Below are positions 6,342 through 13,083 of a stretch of 13,083 nt of DNA, piece by piece. The notes beneath the pieces are model-generated. The model saw only the letters and a program-made list of their open reading frames with translations, ran no database searches and had not been told where the DNA came from. Position 1 is the first letter of the stretch, and every line of letters starts with the position of its first letter. The DNA is from CAYLNH01 sp964384625 (GTDB lineage: Bacteria; Verrucomicrobiota; Lentisphaeria; JABSQK01). Both the position numbers and the translations under genes were made by a program. Location: the NCBI GenBank assembly GCA_964384625.1, contig CAYLNH010000208.1, forward strand, positions 1 to 13,083, given 5' to 3'.

Positions 6342-8015
6342 ATGTCGAGAACCGCTTCCATCATCCCGCGGCTGTTGGCCGTCATGCTGGTATCGGCCGG
6401 GTTGACCGGGTGTATTTCCGGTTGGTACCGGCGCTATGGTTTTGTGTCGCCGCACGATCTGGAGAACAAGGATGCGGTTCCGGGTCTGGCGCGCGCGCTG
6501 GAGGACCGCAACTCTGGGGTGCGGCGTCAGGCGGTGATCTATTTATCGCGCATCGGCCCCGCGGCCCGGCGAACGATACCGGCAATCGCCAACATCGCCG
6601 TGACGGATCCGCATCCGGCAGTGCGCATTTCGGCCTTGGAGGCCCTCGGGCGGATGCAGGCCGACGATCCCAGAGCGATCGATGCGTTGACCCGGTCATT
6701 GAAAGCGGATGACCATCAGACGAAGGCCGCCGCGTTGATCAGCGCCGGCCGGATCGGTCAGCCGGCGGCCCCGGCGCTGCCGGCCATCCGCTATCTGCGC
6801 AGCCACCCCAACCCCGCGGTCCGCCTGCGGGCGGCAGTGACCGCCTACACAATCCAACCGTCCACCGAGCGGGCCGAAGCCGTCTCGGTGATCCTGACGC
6901 TGCTGCACTCCACCAATGCCCGGGACCGGCAGCAGGCGATGCTGACCGTCAAGGAGTACAAGTTTGCCGAGGACAGCATTCTGTTTGTGCTGGACAGCAT
7001 CCGCAAGGAGGACCGCAGTTCACGACTGCGCCGCCAGGCCGCCGGCACGCGCCATGCACTGCTTGTCCACCGGCTGCAGAAGCAGGGCGGCGGCAAGCTC
7101 ACGCAAGTCCCGGAAACAGCGCCGTACATTCCCGGCGACGCAGCCGCGAAAGAGCCGCAACCCGGCAAGCCGGTTTCGCCGGCGCAATCCGACGCGAAGA
7201 TCGCCGAGAAGATTGCCGTGGTGATCGGCGTCTCAGAGTACGCCGAACAGGGGCGCTGGCGGTTGAAGAACCTGCGGTACGCCGCCAAGGACGCCAAGGC
7301 CATCGCCGCGTTCCTGGAAGACGAGCAGGGCGGCGGCTTTGACCGGGTCATGGTGTTGACCGATAAGGCCGCGACGACGAAGAACGTCAAAATCGCGCTG
7401 CGCGAAAAGCTCCGCGGCATCCAGGAGAATGATTTCGTTCTGGTCTTCTGGGCCGGCCACGGGACGCCGGATCCGGCGGAGCCCAAGAAACTGTACCTGG
7501 TAACTCACGACACCGATCCCGCGCATCTGGCGTCCAGCGGCTATGCCATGGAGGAATTCCGTCGCGACGTCGGCAAGATCCGGGCGCGCCGGGTACTGGT
7601 GATTGCCGACACCTGTCACTCCGGCGGCATCAGCAATCCGAAAGTCGGCATTCGCGGCGCCAGAGACAACAAGATCGTTGACGGCATCCGCGGCATCGCG
7701 GTAGTGCCGGACACGGATGAATCGACCGAAATCGTGCGGATGATTTTCACCAGCAGCGAAGCCGGCGAGATCAGTCGCGAGTCCGAGGAACTCGGGGGCG
7801 GCCACGGCGTCTTTTCGTGGTTTCTGATCCAGGCGTTGAAAGGCGCCGCCGATCGGGACCGTCTCGCCGGCAACCGCGACGGCATCGTGACACTGGGGGA
7901 AGTTATTGAATACACGCGTGACAAAGTGAAGCGTTTCACCGGGAATCAGCAGCACCCGGATACAGCCGGCACGTTCAACCGCAACCTGCCGCTGTACCGG
8001 ATCGGTAAGAAGTAG
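6342..8015 (+). CDS. HEAT-repeat / caspase-like (peptidase C14) lipoprotein
   Basis: A 557-residue protein from the ATG at 6342. The in-frame ATG at 6258 would add 28 polar residues ahead of a textbook lipoprotein signal (IIPRLLAVMLVSAGLTGC, lipobox LTGC, Cys24), so the shorter form is preferred; the ribosome site is weak. Residues about 38-235 are HEAT/PBS-like repeats: GLARALEDRNSGVRRQAVIY, AARRTIPAIANIAVTD..PAVRISALEALG, and APALPAIRYLRSHPNPAVRL. A Pro/Ala-rich linker (about 255-285) leads to a caspase domain (about 288-540) starting KIAVVIGVSEYAE. The catalytic dyad is present: His373 in FWAGHGT and Cys425 in IADTCHSGG. Prokaryotic caspase homologues are usually cysteine peptidases cutting after acidic or basic residues. 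Here the domain should sit outside the cytoplasm, anchored by lipid, with the HEAT array as a probable protein-binding platform. The substrate is unknown. The gene converges on the repeat lipoprotein with 85 nt between stops. Confidence 0.88.
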   Translation: MSRTASIIPRLLAVMLVSAGLTGCISGWYRRYGFVSPHDLENKDAVPGLARALEDRNSGVRRQAVIYLSRIGPAARRTIPAIANIAVTDPHPAVRISALEALGRMQADDPRAIDALTRSLKADDHQTKAAALISAGRIGQPAAPALPAIRYLRSHPNPAVRLRAAVTAYTIQPSTERAEAVSVILTLLHSTNARDRQQAMLTVKEYKFAEDSILFVLDSIRKEDRSSRLRRQAAGTRHALLVHRLQKQGGGKLTQVPETAPYIPGDAAAKEPQPGKPVSPAQSDAKIAEKIAVVIGVSEYAEQGRWRLKNLRYAAKDAKAIAAFLEDEQGGGFDRVMVLTDKAATTKNVKIALREKLRGIQENDFVLVFWAGHGTPDPAEPKKLYLVTHDTDPAHLASSGYAMEEFRRDVGKIRARRVLVIADTCHSGGISNPKVGIRGARDNKIVDGIRGIAVVPDTDESTEIVRMIFTSSEAGEISRESEELGGGHGVFSWFLIQALKGAADRDRLAGNRDGIVTLGEVIEYTRDKVKRFTGNQQHPDTAGTFNRNLPLYRIGKK

Positions 8016-8100
8016 ACCGCGGCAGAATCGCGGCGCGACCAAGGATGTAAACCGCGGCTCCCGCCGTTTTGCCGATCATTGCCTGCCCGCCGCCCGCGTG

Positions 8101-9294
8101 CTATTCGCGCAGCGCGAACTGCATGGCTTTCATGGCATACGCCGTACAGAGCGGTGCATTGCTCTCCAGCCAGAGCCGGTTCTGATTGACCCACTGTCCG
8201 TCGCCGCCCTGTTTCGTCAGCAACTCAGCCACCAGATCCTGACGCCAATTGTATTTCTTGCCGGCCGGGGTGACGACGTAGTCCTGCTGCATGAAGAACA
8301 GCGCGGAACTCAGCATGTAATAGTAGTAGTACAAACCGCCCGATTCGAGGCCCGGGTTCCGGGTCAGGCTGTAGTTGTTGGCAAACCAGGTCAGGCCCCG
8401 GGCGATGCGTTTGTCGTCGGTTTTGACGCCGGCGTAGTACAGGCTTTTCATGGCGCCCAGACTCAAGCTGCCCCAGACCACTTCGGTCTTCTCATGCGCC
8501 GGTTTCTCCGGTTCCCGGCCCACGGGATAGTAGAGAAAGCCGCCCTGGCGTTTTGGATCTTCACTGTCGGTGATCTGGCAGATCGCGATGAACGCGGTCG
8601 ACCGCTGCCACAACTTCTTCACGCGGGCCGGCGGTTCCTTTTGCCGGGTGGCCCAGATCGCTTCCAGCGCCCAGTGCGTGTTGGACAGGTCCGGATAGCT
8701 CTTGTAGCCGAGGCCGCCGCCGTAGTTGAAATCGGAACTGCCCTTGATCTGGGCGGCGATCAGGTACTGGCGGATCTTCTCGATCCGGGTTTTGTCCTCG
8801 TCCCGGTTCAGGGCCCGCAGGGCCAGGAGACACACCGAAGCCGAGTAGATGTCCTCCTCGGCAGTGGCCAGTTTGACTTTGCCGTCGGCCGTAATGCGTT
8901 GCCGCAGATAGGCCAGCGCTGTATCGAATGCGGCTCGGCCTTCCTCGGTCTGCGCGACGCCGGTCTCGGCCAGGGCCGCCAGACAAACCGCCGTGATCCC
9001 CGGGTGCCCCGCCCAGGAACCGTCGTCCCGTTGTTCGGCCAGCAGGTACAAGGCGCCCCGGAGCAGACTCATGGACGCCTCTCGCCGCTTCGATTCGTCG
9101 ACCAGCGGTTCATGGTCTGCGGCCGCCGCGGCGGCCGCGGGTTCGCGAGCCGCCGCCGCGACCGGTGGTTTGGTCTCAACCTGATCCGCGCCGCCGGGCG
9201 CGGCCGGCGGCGGCTTCGGCGGCGACTCGCCGCAACCGGTCAGAATCGACAGGATGAGGGCCGACAGGCCGATGGCTCGAAAGATCGTCTGCAT
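8101..9294 (-). CDS. Prenyltransferase/squalene-oxidase-repeat lipoprotein
   Basis: A 397-residue protein with a lipoprotein signal (IFRAIGLSALILSILTGC, lipobox LTGC, Cys21). A Pro/Ala-rich tether follows (about 22-65), then an alpha-alpha barrel of prenyltransferase/squalene-oxidase repeats. Repeat signatures include LAEQRDDGSWAGHPGIT, GGGLGYKSYPDLSNTHWALE, TEVVWGSLSLGAMKSLYYAG and LLTKQGGDGQWVN. The cyclase acid motif DxDD of squalene-hopene cyclases is not visible, so a binding or scaffold role is more likely than terpene cyclisation. Relatives with the DLSNT-WAL signature are, as far as I recall, common in PVC-group genomes and mostly of unknown function. A good ribosome site (GGAGA, 6 nt spacing) precedes the ATG. 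The gene is divergent from the SGNH gene (140 nt apart) and convergent with the caspase lipoprotein. The reported family name says little about function, which remains unknown. Confidence 0.82.
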   Translation of the reverse strand: MQTIFRAIGLSALILSILTGCGESPPKPPPAAPGGADQVETKPPVAAAAREPAAAAAAADHEPLVDESKRREASMSLLRGALYLLAEQRDDGSWAGHPGITAVCLAALAETGVAQTEEGRAAFDTALAYLRQRITADGKVKLATAEEDIYSASVCLLALRALNRDEDKTRIEKIRQYLIAAQIKGSSDFNYGGGLGYKSYPDLSNTHWALEAIWATRQKEPPARVKKLWQRSTAFIAICQITDSEDPKRQGGFLYYPVGREPEKPAHEKTEVVWGSLSLGAMKSLYYAGVKTDDKRIARGLTWFANNYSLTRNPGLESGGLYYYYYMLSSALFFMQQDYVVTPAGKKYNWRQDLVAELLTKQGGDGQWVNQNRLWLESNAPLCTAYAMKAMQFALRE

Positions 9295-9355
9295 GGTGCT
9301 TCTCCAGGTAGTACTTGAAGGCAGTACCGAAACGTAACGTTGAAATCACAGAATC

Positions 9356-9396
9356 GCAAGCGCCATACCTCTGCCTGCCGCGGCTTGCAAGCGCCA
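9356..9396. repeat. Direct repeat GCAAGCGCCA in the divergent intergenic region
   Basis: The decamer GCAAGCGCCA occurs at 9356-9365 and exactly again at 9387-9396, 31 bp apart, close to three helical turns. It lies between the divergent repeat-lipoprotein gene and the SGNH gene. It could be an operator for either; chance is also possible. Confidence 0.4.
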
Positions 9397-9422
9397 GCGC
9401 AGCACGCTACTTATACGCGATC

Positions 9423-9428
9423 AGGAGG
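9423..9428 (+). promoter_or_regulatory. Strong ribosome binding site fixing the first SGNH gene start
   Basis: AGGAGG, a complete Shine-Dalgarno, sits 6 nt before the ATG at 9435. The frame is open 120 nt further upstream, but this site and the start of a membrane-anchor-like N-terminus pick 9435. Confidence 0.75.
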
Positions 9429-9434
9429 TCCTTC

Positions 9435-10412
9435 ATGCCCGACCCGGCGCCACATCCCGAAGCTTCCGTCACGGCCGCTGCCCCGCCCCGGCGCATCGGC
9501 CGGACGGCGCGCACCCTGGGCCTGGGCCTTTTGCTGGTCGCGGTGATGGGCGCCATTCGCTATGAAGATGATTCGGGGCTCTATGAGGATGCGTTCTGGG
9601 CGCGAAAGAAATCCTGGAAACACCGGGCCGACATGGTCATCGCCGGCGATTCCCGCGCCTATATCGCCCTGGCCCCAATGGCGATGCAGGAGGACCTGCC
9701 CGGTCAACGCATCCTGAATTTCGGCTTCAACGCGACCGGCTATTCGGCGGCGTACCTGGAAGCCACCCGGAATGTGCTGGACCCGGAAAGCCGCACACGC
9801 CGCATCCTTTTCTGCATCGCGCCCTTCGGGTTTACCGGCCGCGGCGCCCTGGAACACGGCTACAATGAGTTCTTTGTCCGCCAACCCATTGACGGGAAAT
9901 GGCAACGTTTTCTCTATATGCACTGCAGCCGAGCGCTCTGGTTTTTCGAGCCGATGGACGTCAAGGATCTCTGGTACGGAATCTGGCCGCAACTCAAGAA
10001 GCGGCATTTCTACAAGGAGTTCCATGCCGACGGCTGGTGCGGGTTCCGAACCATTCCAGCCAAACCGCGGACACAGCTGGTTGAGTACAAGAAGATGTTC
10101 CGGGTCTGGCAGGTGGAAGAGCAATACATCCGGCAGTTCCTCGATTTCACCCGCGCCTGCATCCGGCAGGGCATCCGCGTATACGCCGTCCGCGTACCGC
10201 CGGGACAGGCCATGTACGACCTGGAAAACGAACTCAGCGGTTTCGACGAAGACACGTTTGTGAAGCGCTTTGAAGCCGCCGGCGGCCATTGGCTCGACGC
10301 CGACCCCGGCGGCTACGAGACGTTTGACGACAGCCATCTGAAGCGGGATGCCGCCCGCCGCCTCTCCGTCCACATTGCCGCGCAGATCCGGGCTGCGGAG
10401 GCAACCGAATGA
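9435..10412 (+). CDS. Membrane-anchored SGNH-type protein, partner of MBOAT O-acyltransferase (first copy)
   Basis: A 325-residue protein with a short cytoplasmic N-terminus, one TM anchor (about 26-41, TLGLGLLLVAVMGAI) and an extracytoplasmic domain. GDSRAYI places Ser73 as the likely nucleophile, and FDDSHL near the C-terminus (Asp298, His301) supplies the Asp-x-x-His of SGNH hydrolases. ILNFGFNATGY (from about residue 93) fits the conserved block II glycine region. The layout resembles the AlgJ/AlgX and DltD-type proteins that work with MBOAT transporters to pass acyl groups onto exported glycans. It precedes the MBOAT gene by 102 nt and is clearly paralogous to the protein encoded after it: both share an RY-DDSG block, AD-VI-GDSRAYI, ILNFGFNA-GY, and YETFDDSHL. 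Substrate and acyl group are not determinable. SGNH family membership is well supported by motifs; whether it is transferase or esterase is inferred from context. Confidence 0.8.
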   Translation: MPDPAPHPEASVTAAAPPRRIGRTARTLGLGLLLVAVMGAIRYEDDSGLYEDAFWARKKSWKHRADMVIAGDSRAYIALAPMAMQEDLPGQRILNFGFNATGYSAAYLEATRNVLDPESRTRRILFCIAPFGFTGRGALEHGYNEFFVRQPIDGKWQRFLYMHCSRALWFFEPMDVKDLWYGIWPQLKKRHFYKEFHADGWCGFRTIPAKPRTQLVEYKKMFRVWQVEEQYIRQFLDFTRACIRQGIRVYAVRVPPGQAMYDLENELSGFDEDTFVKRFEAAGGHWLDADPGGYETFDDSHLKRDAARRLSVHIAAQIRAAEATE

Positions 10413-10435
10413 GAGGCAAATTGCCGCTGCCAGGC

Positions 10436-10464
10436 TTGATTCAAGTCGCGGAATCAGCTACTGT
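10436..10464 (+). promoter_or_regulatory. Possible promoter ahead of the MBOAT gene
   Basis: TTGATT (10436-10441), a 17-nt spacer and TACTGT (10459-10464) give a modest sigma70-like match in the 102-nt gap between the first SGNH gene and the MBOAT gene. The -35 lies within the small palindrome CTTGA-t-TCAAG. The MBOAT gene may also be read from upstream. Confidence 0.3.
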
Positions 10465-10514
10465 CAACGCTTCCGATCCGCCGGGAGGCGCACCCCTGAT
10501 TCGTGCGAGGCTGA

Positions 10515-12041
10515 ATGCTATTTAACTCTGCCATCTTCATCATCTTTGCGGCCGTCTTCTTCGGCCTCTGGCCGCTGCTGAAACGGCACTGCAACACCCG
10601 CTGGTTCTATCTGGTCGTTGCGTCCTTCTTTTTCTACGGCTGGTGGGACTGGCGGTTTCTCTTCCTGATTGTCGGCAGCGGGCTGATCGACTACTTCTCG
10701 GGACTGGCCATGGCAAAATGGCCGCAGCGCCGAAAGCTCCTGCTCATCCTCTCCATCCTCGGAAACATCGGCTCGCTCGCCGTGTTCAAATACAGCGGCT
10801 TCGTCGCCGACAACCTCATGGCCGTCGGCGAGATGCTGGGCTACAGCTGGGAGCTGAAGGACAGCCTGCCGAGGATGATGCTGGTCACCCCCGTCGGCAT
10901 CAGCTTCTACACCTTTCAGTCGATGAGCTATACCATCGACATTTACCGCGGCAAACTGAAACCGACCCGCAATATCCTGCACTTCTTCGCATATCTCAGC
11001 CTGTTCCCGCAGCTGGTGGCCGGCCCCATCGTGCGCGCCGCCGATTTGCTGCCGCAACTGAAGACGACGCAACCCGTCAGCGAACGCGAGCGTTTCGATG
11101 CCTTGAAGATGATCTGCCGCGGGTTCTTCAAGAAGATGGTGGTCGCCGACAACCTGGCCAAAGCCGTCAACGAGGCGTTCAACGCGCCCAGCATCAACGA
11201 GTCGGCGTTGTTCTGGTGGATTATCGTGATGTTGTTCGCGTTCCAGATCTACTGCGACTTCAGCGGCTACAGCGATATCGCCATCGGCTTGGGGAAATGG
11301 ATGGGCTACGACTTCCCGACCAACTTCAACCACCCATACATCTCCACCAGCATGCGCGAATTCTGGGAACGCTGGCACATCTCGCTGTCCACCTGGTTTC
11401 GGGACTATGTCTATATCCCCCTGGGCGGCAGCCGCTGCGCCAGACTCCGGGCGCATCTGAATATGTGGATCACAATGGTCGTCTCCGGACTCTGGCACGG
11501 GGCCGCCTGGCCGTTTGTCATCTGGGGCGCCATGCACGCCGGCTTCCTCTCGCTGGAACGCGAAACCAGATGGCCGGACCGCGTCAAAAAACTGCCGGGC
11601 GGCCGCCACCTCGCTCTCCTCGGCGTCTGGATCATCACCCTGGTCTCCTGGGTCATGTTCCGCTGCGGCAACCTCGATCCCGAAAAGATTCATTCGTCTC
11701 GACTCGCCCGCGCCGGCGGCATCCTGCGGCAGATGTTCGGCGCCCACGACCTCTTCCAGGCCGTGCCCGACAAAACTGCGGTCGCCGGTTTTTTCCATAA
11801 CTTCCGGGCCGCAATCACCAATGACCAGGCCTGGGAGCAGATCGAAGGCACCGTCGGCATGGTCTTCTTCCTGATGATCTTACGCCAGCTCTATTTCCAT
11901 CTGAAGCTCGATCAGCGCACGCGCTGCCGAATCCCGCCCAATGTCCTGCGCCTCCTGGAACCGATCGGCTATGCCGTCGTCATTGCCTGCTGCGTCTACT
12001 TCCGCGGCAAGGGCGCCGCCTTCATCTACTTCCAATTCTGA
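10515..12041 (+). CDS. MBOAT family membrane-bound O-acyltransferase (AlgI/DltB-like)
   Basis: A 508-residue polytopic membrane protein. It begins MLFNSAIFIIFAAVFF with FFFYGWWDWRF, the standard opening of AlgI-type MBOAT proteins. The central block has QIYCDFSGYSDIAIGLGKWM, followed by NFNHPYIS, FWERWHISLSTWFRDYVYIP and LWHGAAWPFVIWG. The two conserved histidines are His288 (RWHIS) and His328 (LWHG), the latter matching the invariant MBOAT active-site position. Such proteins move acyl groups across the inner membrane for O-acylation of exported polymers (alginate, teichoic acid, cellulose, peptidoglycan). Length and motif order are normal for the family. The start has only a weak CGAGG ribosome site. 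Its stop overlaps the next ATG by one base (TGATG), indicating translational coupling with the second SGNH gene. No glycan synthase genes are in this window, so the acceptor is unknown. Confidence 0.93.
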   Translation: MLFNSAIFIIFAAVFFGLWPLLKRHCNTRWFYLVVASFFFYGWWDWRFLFLIVGSGLIDYFSGLAMAKWPQRRKLLLILSILGNIGSLAVFKYSGFVADNLMAVGEMLGYSWELKDSLPRMMLVTPVGISFYTFQSMSYTIDIYRGKLKPTRNILHFFAYLSLFPQLVAGPIVRAADLLPQLKTTQPVSERERFDALKMICRGFFKKMVVADNLAKAVNEAFNAPSINESALFWWIIVMLFAFQIYCDFSGYSDIAIGLGKWMGYDFPTNFNHPYISTSMREFWERWHISLSTWFRDYVYIPLGGSRCARLRAHLNMWITMVVSGLWHGAAWPFVIWGAMHAGFLSLERETRWPDRVKKLPGGRHLALLGVWIITLVSWVMFRCGNLDPEKIHSSRLARAGGILRQMFGAHDLFQAVPDKTAVAGFFHNFRAAITNDQAWEQIEGTVGMVFFLMILRQLYFHLKLDQRTRCRIPPNVLRLLEPIGYAVVIACCVYFRGKGAAFIYFQF

Positions 12042-13030
12042 TGCCTACCAACGGACAACCCCAGGCTCCACTCCTGCCGCAGGCCACCTGGATTACACTC
12101 GGCCTCGGACTGCTTATGTGCATCGCCTTCGGCAAGATCCGCTACACCGACGACTCCGGCATGCCCGACGAGATCTTCCGCCGCAGCAAGGTACGCTGGC
12201 AACACGAAGCCGACATCGTCATCCTCGGCGACTCCCGCGCCTATATCGGGTTGTCGCCCGACCATATGAAACAGGCCTGGGGCCGGGACGACCTGCGCAT
12301 CCTCAACTTCGGCTTCAACGCCCAGGGCTATCACCACCGCTACCTCAACTTCACCGCCGCCGTCGACCGCACCAACGACCACGGCGAACCGGTGCAGGCC
12401 GTTATGGACCCCGCCAGTACTGAGAAGCGCATCATCGTCTGTCTCACCGCCCGCAGTCTGACGCCGCGGTCGATGGTCGAAAACGGCTTCGACTTCGCTT
12501 ACCGCAAAGACCGCTCCATGTCCCGGCTCGATCGCGCACTCGAACCGATCGAGGTCTTCTGCACCCCGATGGAACTCAAAGACCTCACCTACGGCCTCTG
12601 TCCCTGGGCCAAGAAGAAACACTTCTACCGCGAGTTCTTCGCCAACGGCTGGATGGCCAGCGACCGCATCCCGCGCAAGACCGGCAGCGGCCTCCAGGAA
12701 TACCGGGACACCGTCTTCGTCAACAACTTCGTCGACGAGACGATCGTCCAGCGCGTCATGGACTATGTCCGCAAGTGGCGCCGCCACGGCATCCGCGTCT
12801 ACGGCCTGCGCCCGCCCACCTGCAAGCCGATGATCGAGATGGAGAATGACCTCGGCCGCTACGACGAAGAGGATATCTCCCGCCGCTTCGAAGCCGTCGG
12901 CGGCATCTGGCTCAACATCAACCAGGTCGCCTACGAAACCTTCGACGACAGCCATCTCACGCGCGCCGCCGCCGTGCGCTTCTCAAAGGATGTGGTGGAC
13001 CTGATCCGGAAACACGAGGCCTCCCACTAG
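12041..13030 (+). CDS. Membrane-anchored SGNH-type protein, partner of MBOAT O-acyltransferase (second copy)
   Basis: A 329-residue paralogue of the SGNH protein upstream of the MBOAT gene. It has one N-terminal TM anchor (about 17-33), GDSRAYIGL with Ser65, the ILNFGFNAQGY block, and YETFDDSHLT with Asp302 and His305 near the C-terminus. The order and spacing of catalytic-like residues match the first copy. Middle regions differ: this copy carries an insertion after NFTAAVDRT, and where the first copy has CIAPFGFT it has CLTARSLT. The ATG overlaps the MBOAT stop (TGATG), which is the only start signal visible and suggests reinitiation. Both copies look intact, so subfunctionalisation (two acceptors or a transfer chain) is more likely than decay. 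It probably acts in the periplasm next to the MBOAT protein. Function is inferred from motifs and context. Confidence 0.8.
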   Translation: MPTNGQPQAPLLPQATWITLGLGLLMCIAFGKIRYTDDSGMPDEIFRRSKVRWQHEADIVILGDSRAYIGLSPDHMKQAWGRDDLRILNFGFNAQGYHHRYLNFTAAVDRTNDHGEPVQAVMDPASTEKRIIVCLTARSLTPRSMVENGFDFAYRKDRSMSRLDRALEPIEVFCTPMELKDLTYGLCPWAKKKHFYREFFANGWMASDRIPRKTGSGLQEYRDTVFVNNFVDETIVQRVMDYVRKWRRHGIRVYGLRPPTCKPMIEMENDLGRYDEEDISRRFEAVGGIWLNINQVAYETFDDSHLTRAAAVRFSKDVVDLIRKHEASH

Positions 13031-13083
13031 ATGGGCTCGGCGTACGTTTTCCAGCCAGGGACGGAGGCCAGGCGCCGGTCCGG
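13031..13083. other. Window-edge tail after the second SGNH gene
   Basis: Only 53 nt remain. No ribosome site or terminator is convincing. The minus strand is open across it, with a frame reading through GAWPPSLAGKRTPSP, which could be the end of a gene or a dispersed repeat; it is too short to call. Confidence 0.2.

Noticed and set aside
8016..8100. Bidirectional terminator between the two convergent lipoprotein genes
   Set aside because: Short GC stems such as CCGCG...CGCGG and GCGG-ctc-CCGC are present, but only four to five base pairs with a weak T-run, so not strong enough to call.
8098..9318. 406-residue + strand frame opposite the repeat lipoprotein
   Set aside because: Slightly longer than the true gene but lacks a signal peptide or any family pattern; the minus frame has a lipobox and repeat motifs.
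10518..11798. 426-residue minus-strand frame opposite the MBOAT gene
   Set aside because: Antisense shadow; the + strand holds all conserved MBOAT motifs in order.

Overview
The window is high-GC, gene-dense bacterial DNA. Several features point tentatively to the PVC superphylum (Verrucomicrobiota, Lentisphaerota, Kiritimatiellota or Planctomycetota): an excisionase-type HTH fused to a PTS EIIA domain, a prenyltransferase/squalene-oxidase-repeat lipoprotein, a HEAT-repeat/caspase lipoprotein, and an SGNH/MBOAT export-modification cassette. Two lipoproteins with canonical LTGC lipoboxes show a diderm-type envelope. There is no rRNA, tRNA, CRISPR array or intact mobile element. The taxonomic call is inference from gene content only.

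Region 1 (1-2954, + strand): the C-terminal part of a PstS-type phosphate-binding protein, whose frame is broken near position 50, is followed 4 nt later by a large hybrid sensor histidine kinase. The kinase has a periplasmic type-3 solute-binding sensor, one TM helix, PAS, HisKA, HATPase and a receiver domain.

Region 2 (2943-5872, - strand): a compact three-gene unit reading leftward. It encodes an HTH_17-EIIA fusion, an EIIA-domain protein with a C-terminal PII-like (ferredoxin-fold) domain, and a CPA2-type cation:proton antiporter. A good sigma70-like promoter lies upstream (TTGACA, 18 nt, TATTGT) and is followed at the expected transcript start by a tandem 10-bp direct repeat. The most economical reading is an ion antiporter controlled by a PTS-Ntr-like phosphorylation signal and possibly a PII-type ligand, with an autoregulating transcription factor. 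The antiporter's 3' end overlaps the convergent kinase gene by 12 nt.

Region 3 (about 5873-6341): roughly 470 nt without a convincing gene. It contains a perfect 7-bp hairpin and other GC-rich stems, so it may hold a structured RNA or a decayed element.

Region 4 (6342-9294): two lipoproteins in convergent orientation. One is a HEAT-repeat plus caspase-like (peptidase C14) protein with an intact His/Cys dyad. The other is built of prenyltransferase/squalene-oxidase-type alpha-alpha repeats.

Region 5 (9435-13030, + strand): an SGNH-MBOAT-SGNH cassette. Two paralogous membrane-anchored SGNH-type proteins (GDSR near the N-terminus, DDSH near the C-terminus) flank an AlgI/DltB-like membrane-bound O-acyltransferase. 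The second SGNH gene is translationally coupled to the MBOAT gene (TGATG). The architecture matches systems that O-acylate (usually O-acetylate) exported polysaccharides; the substrate cannot be read from this window.
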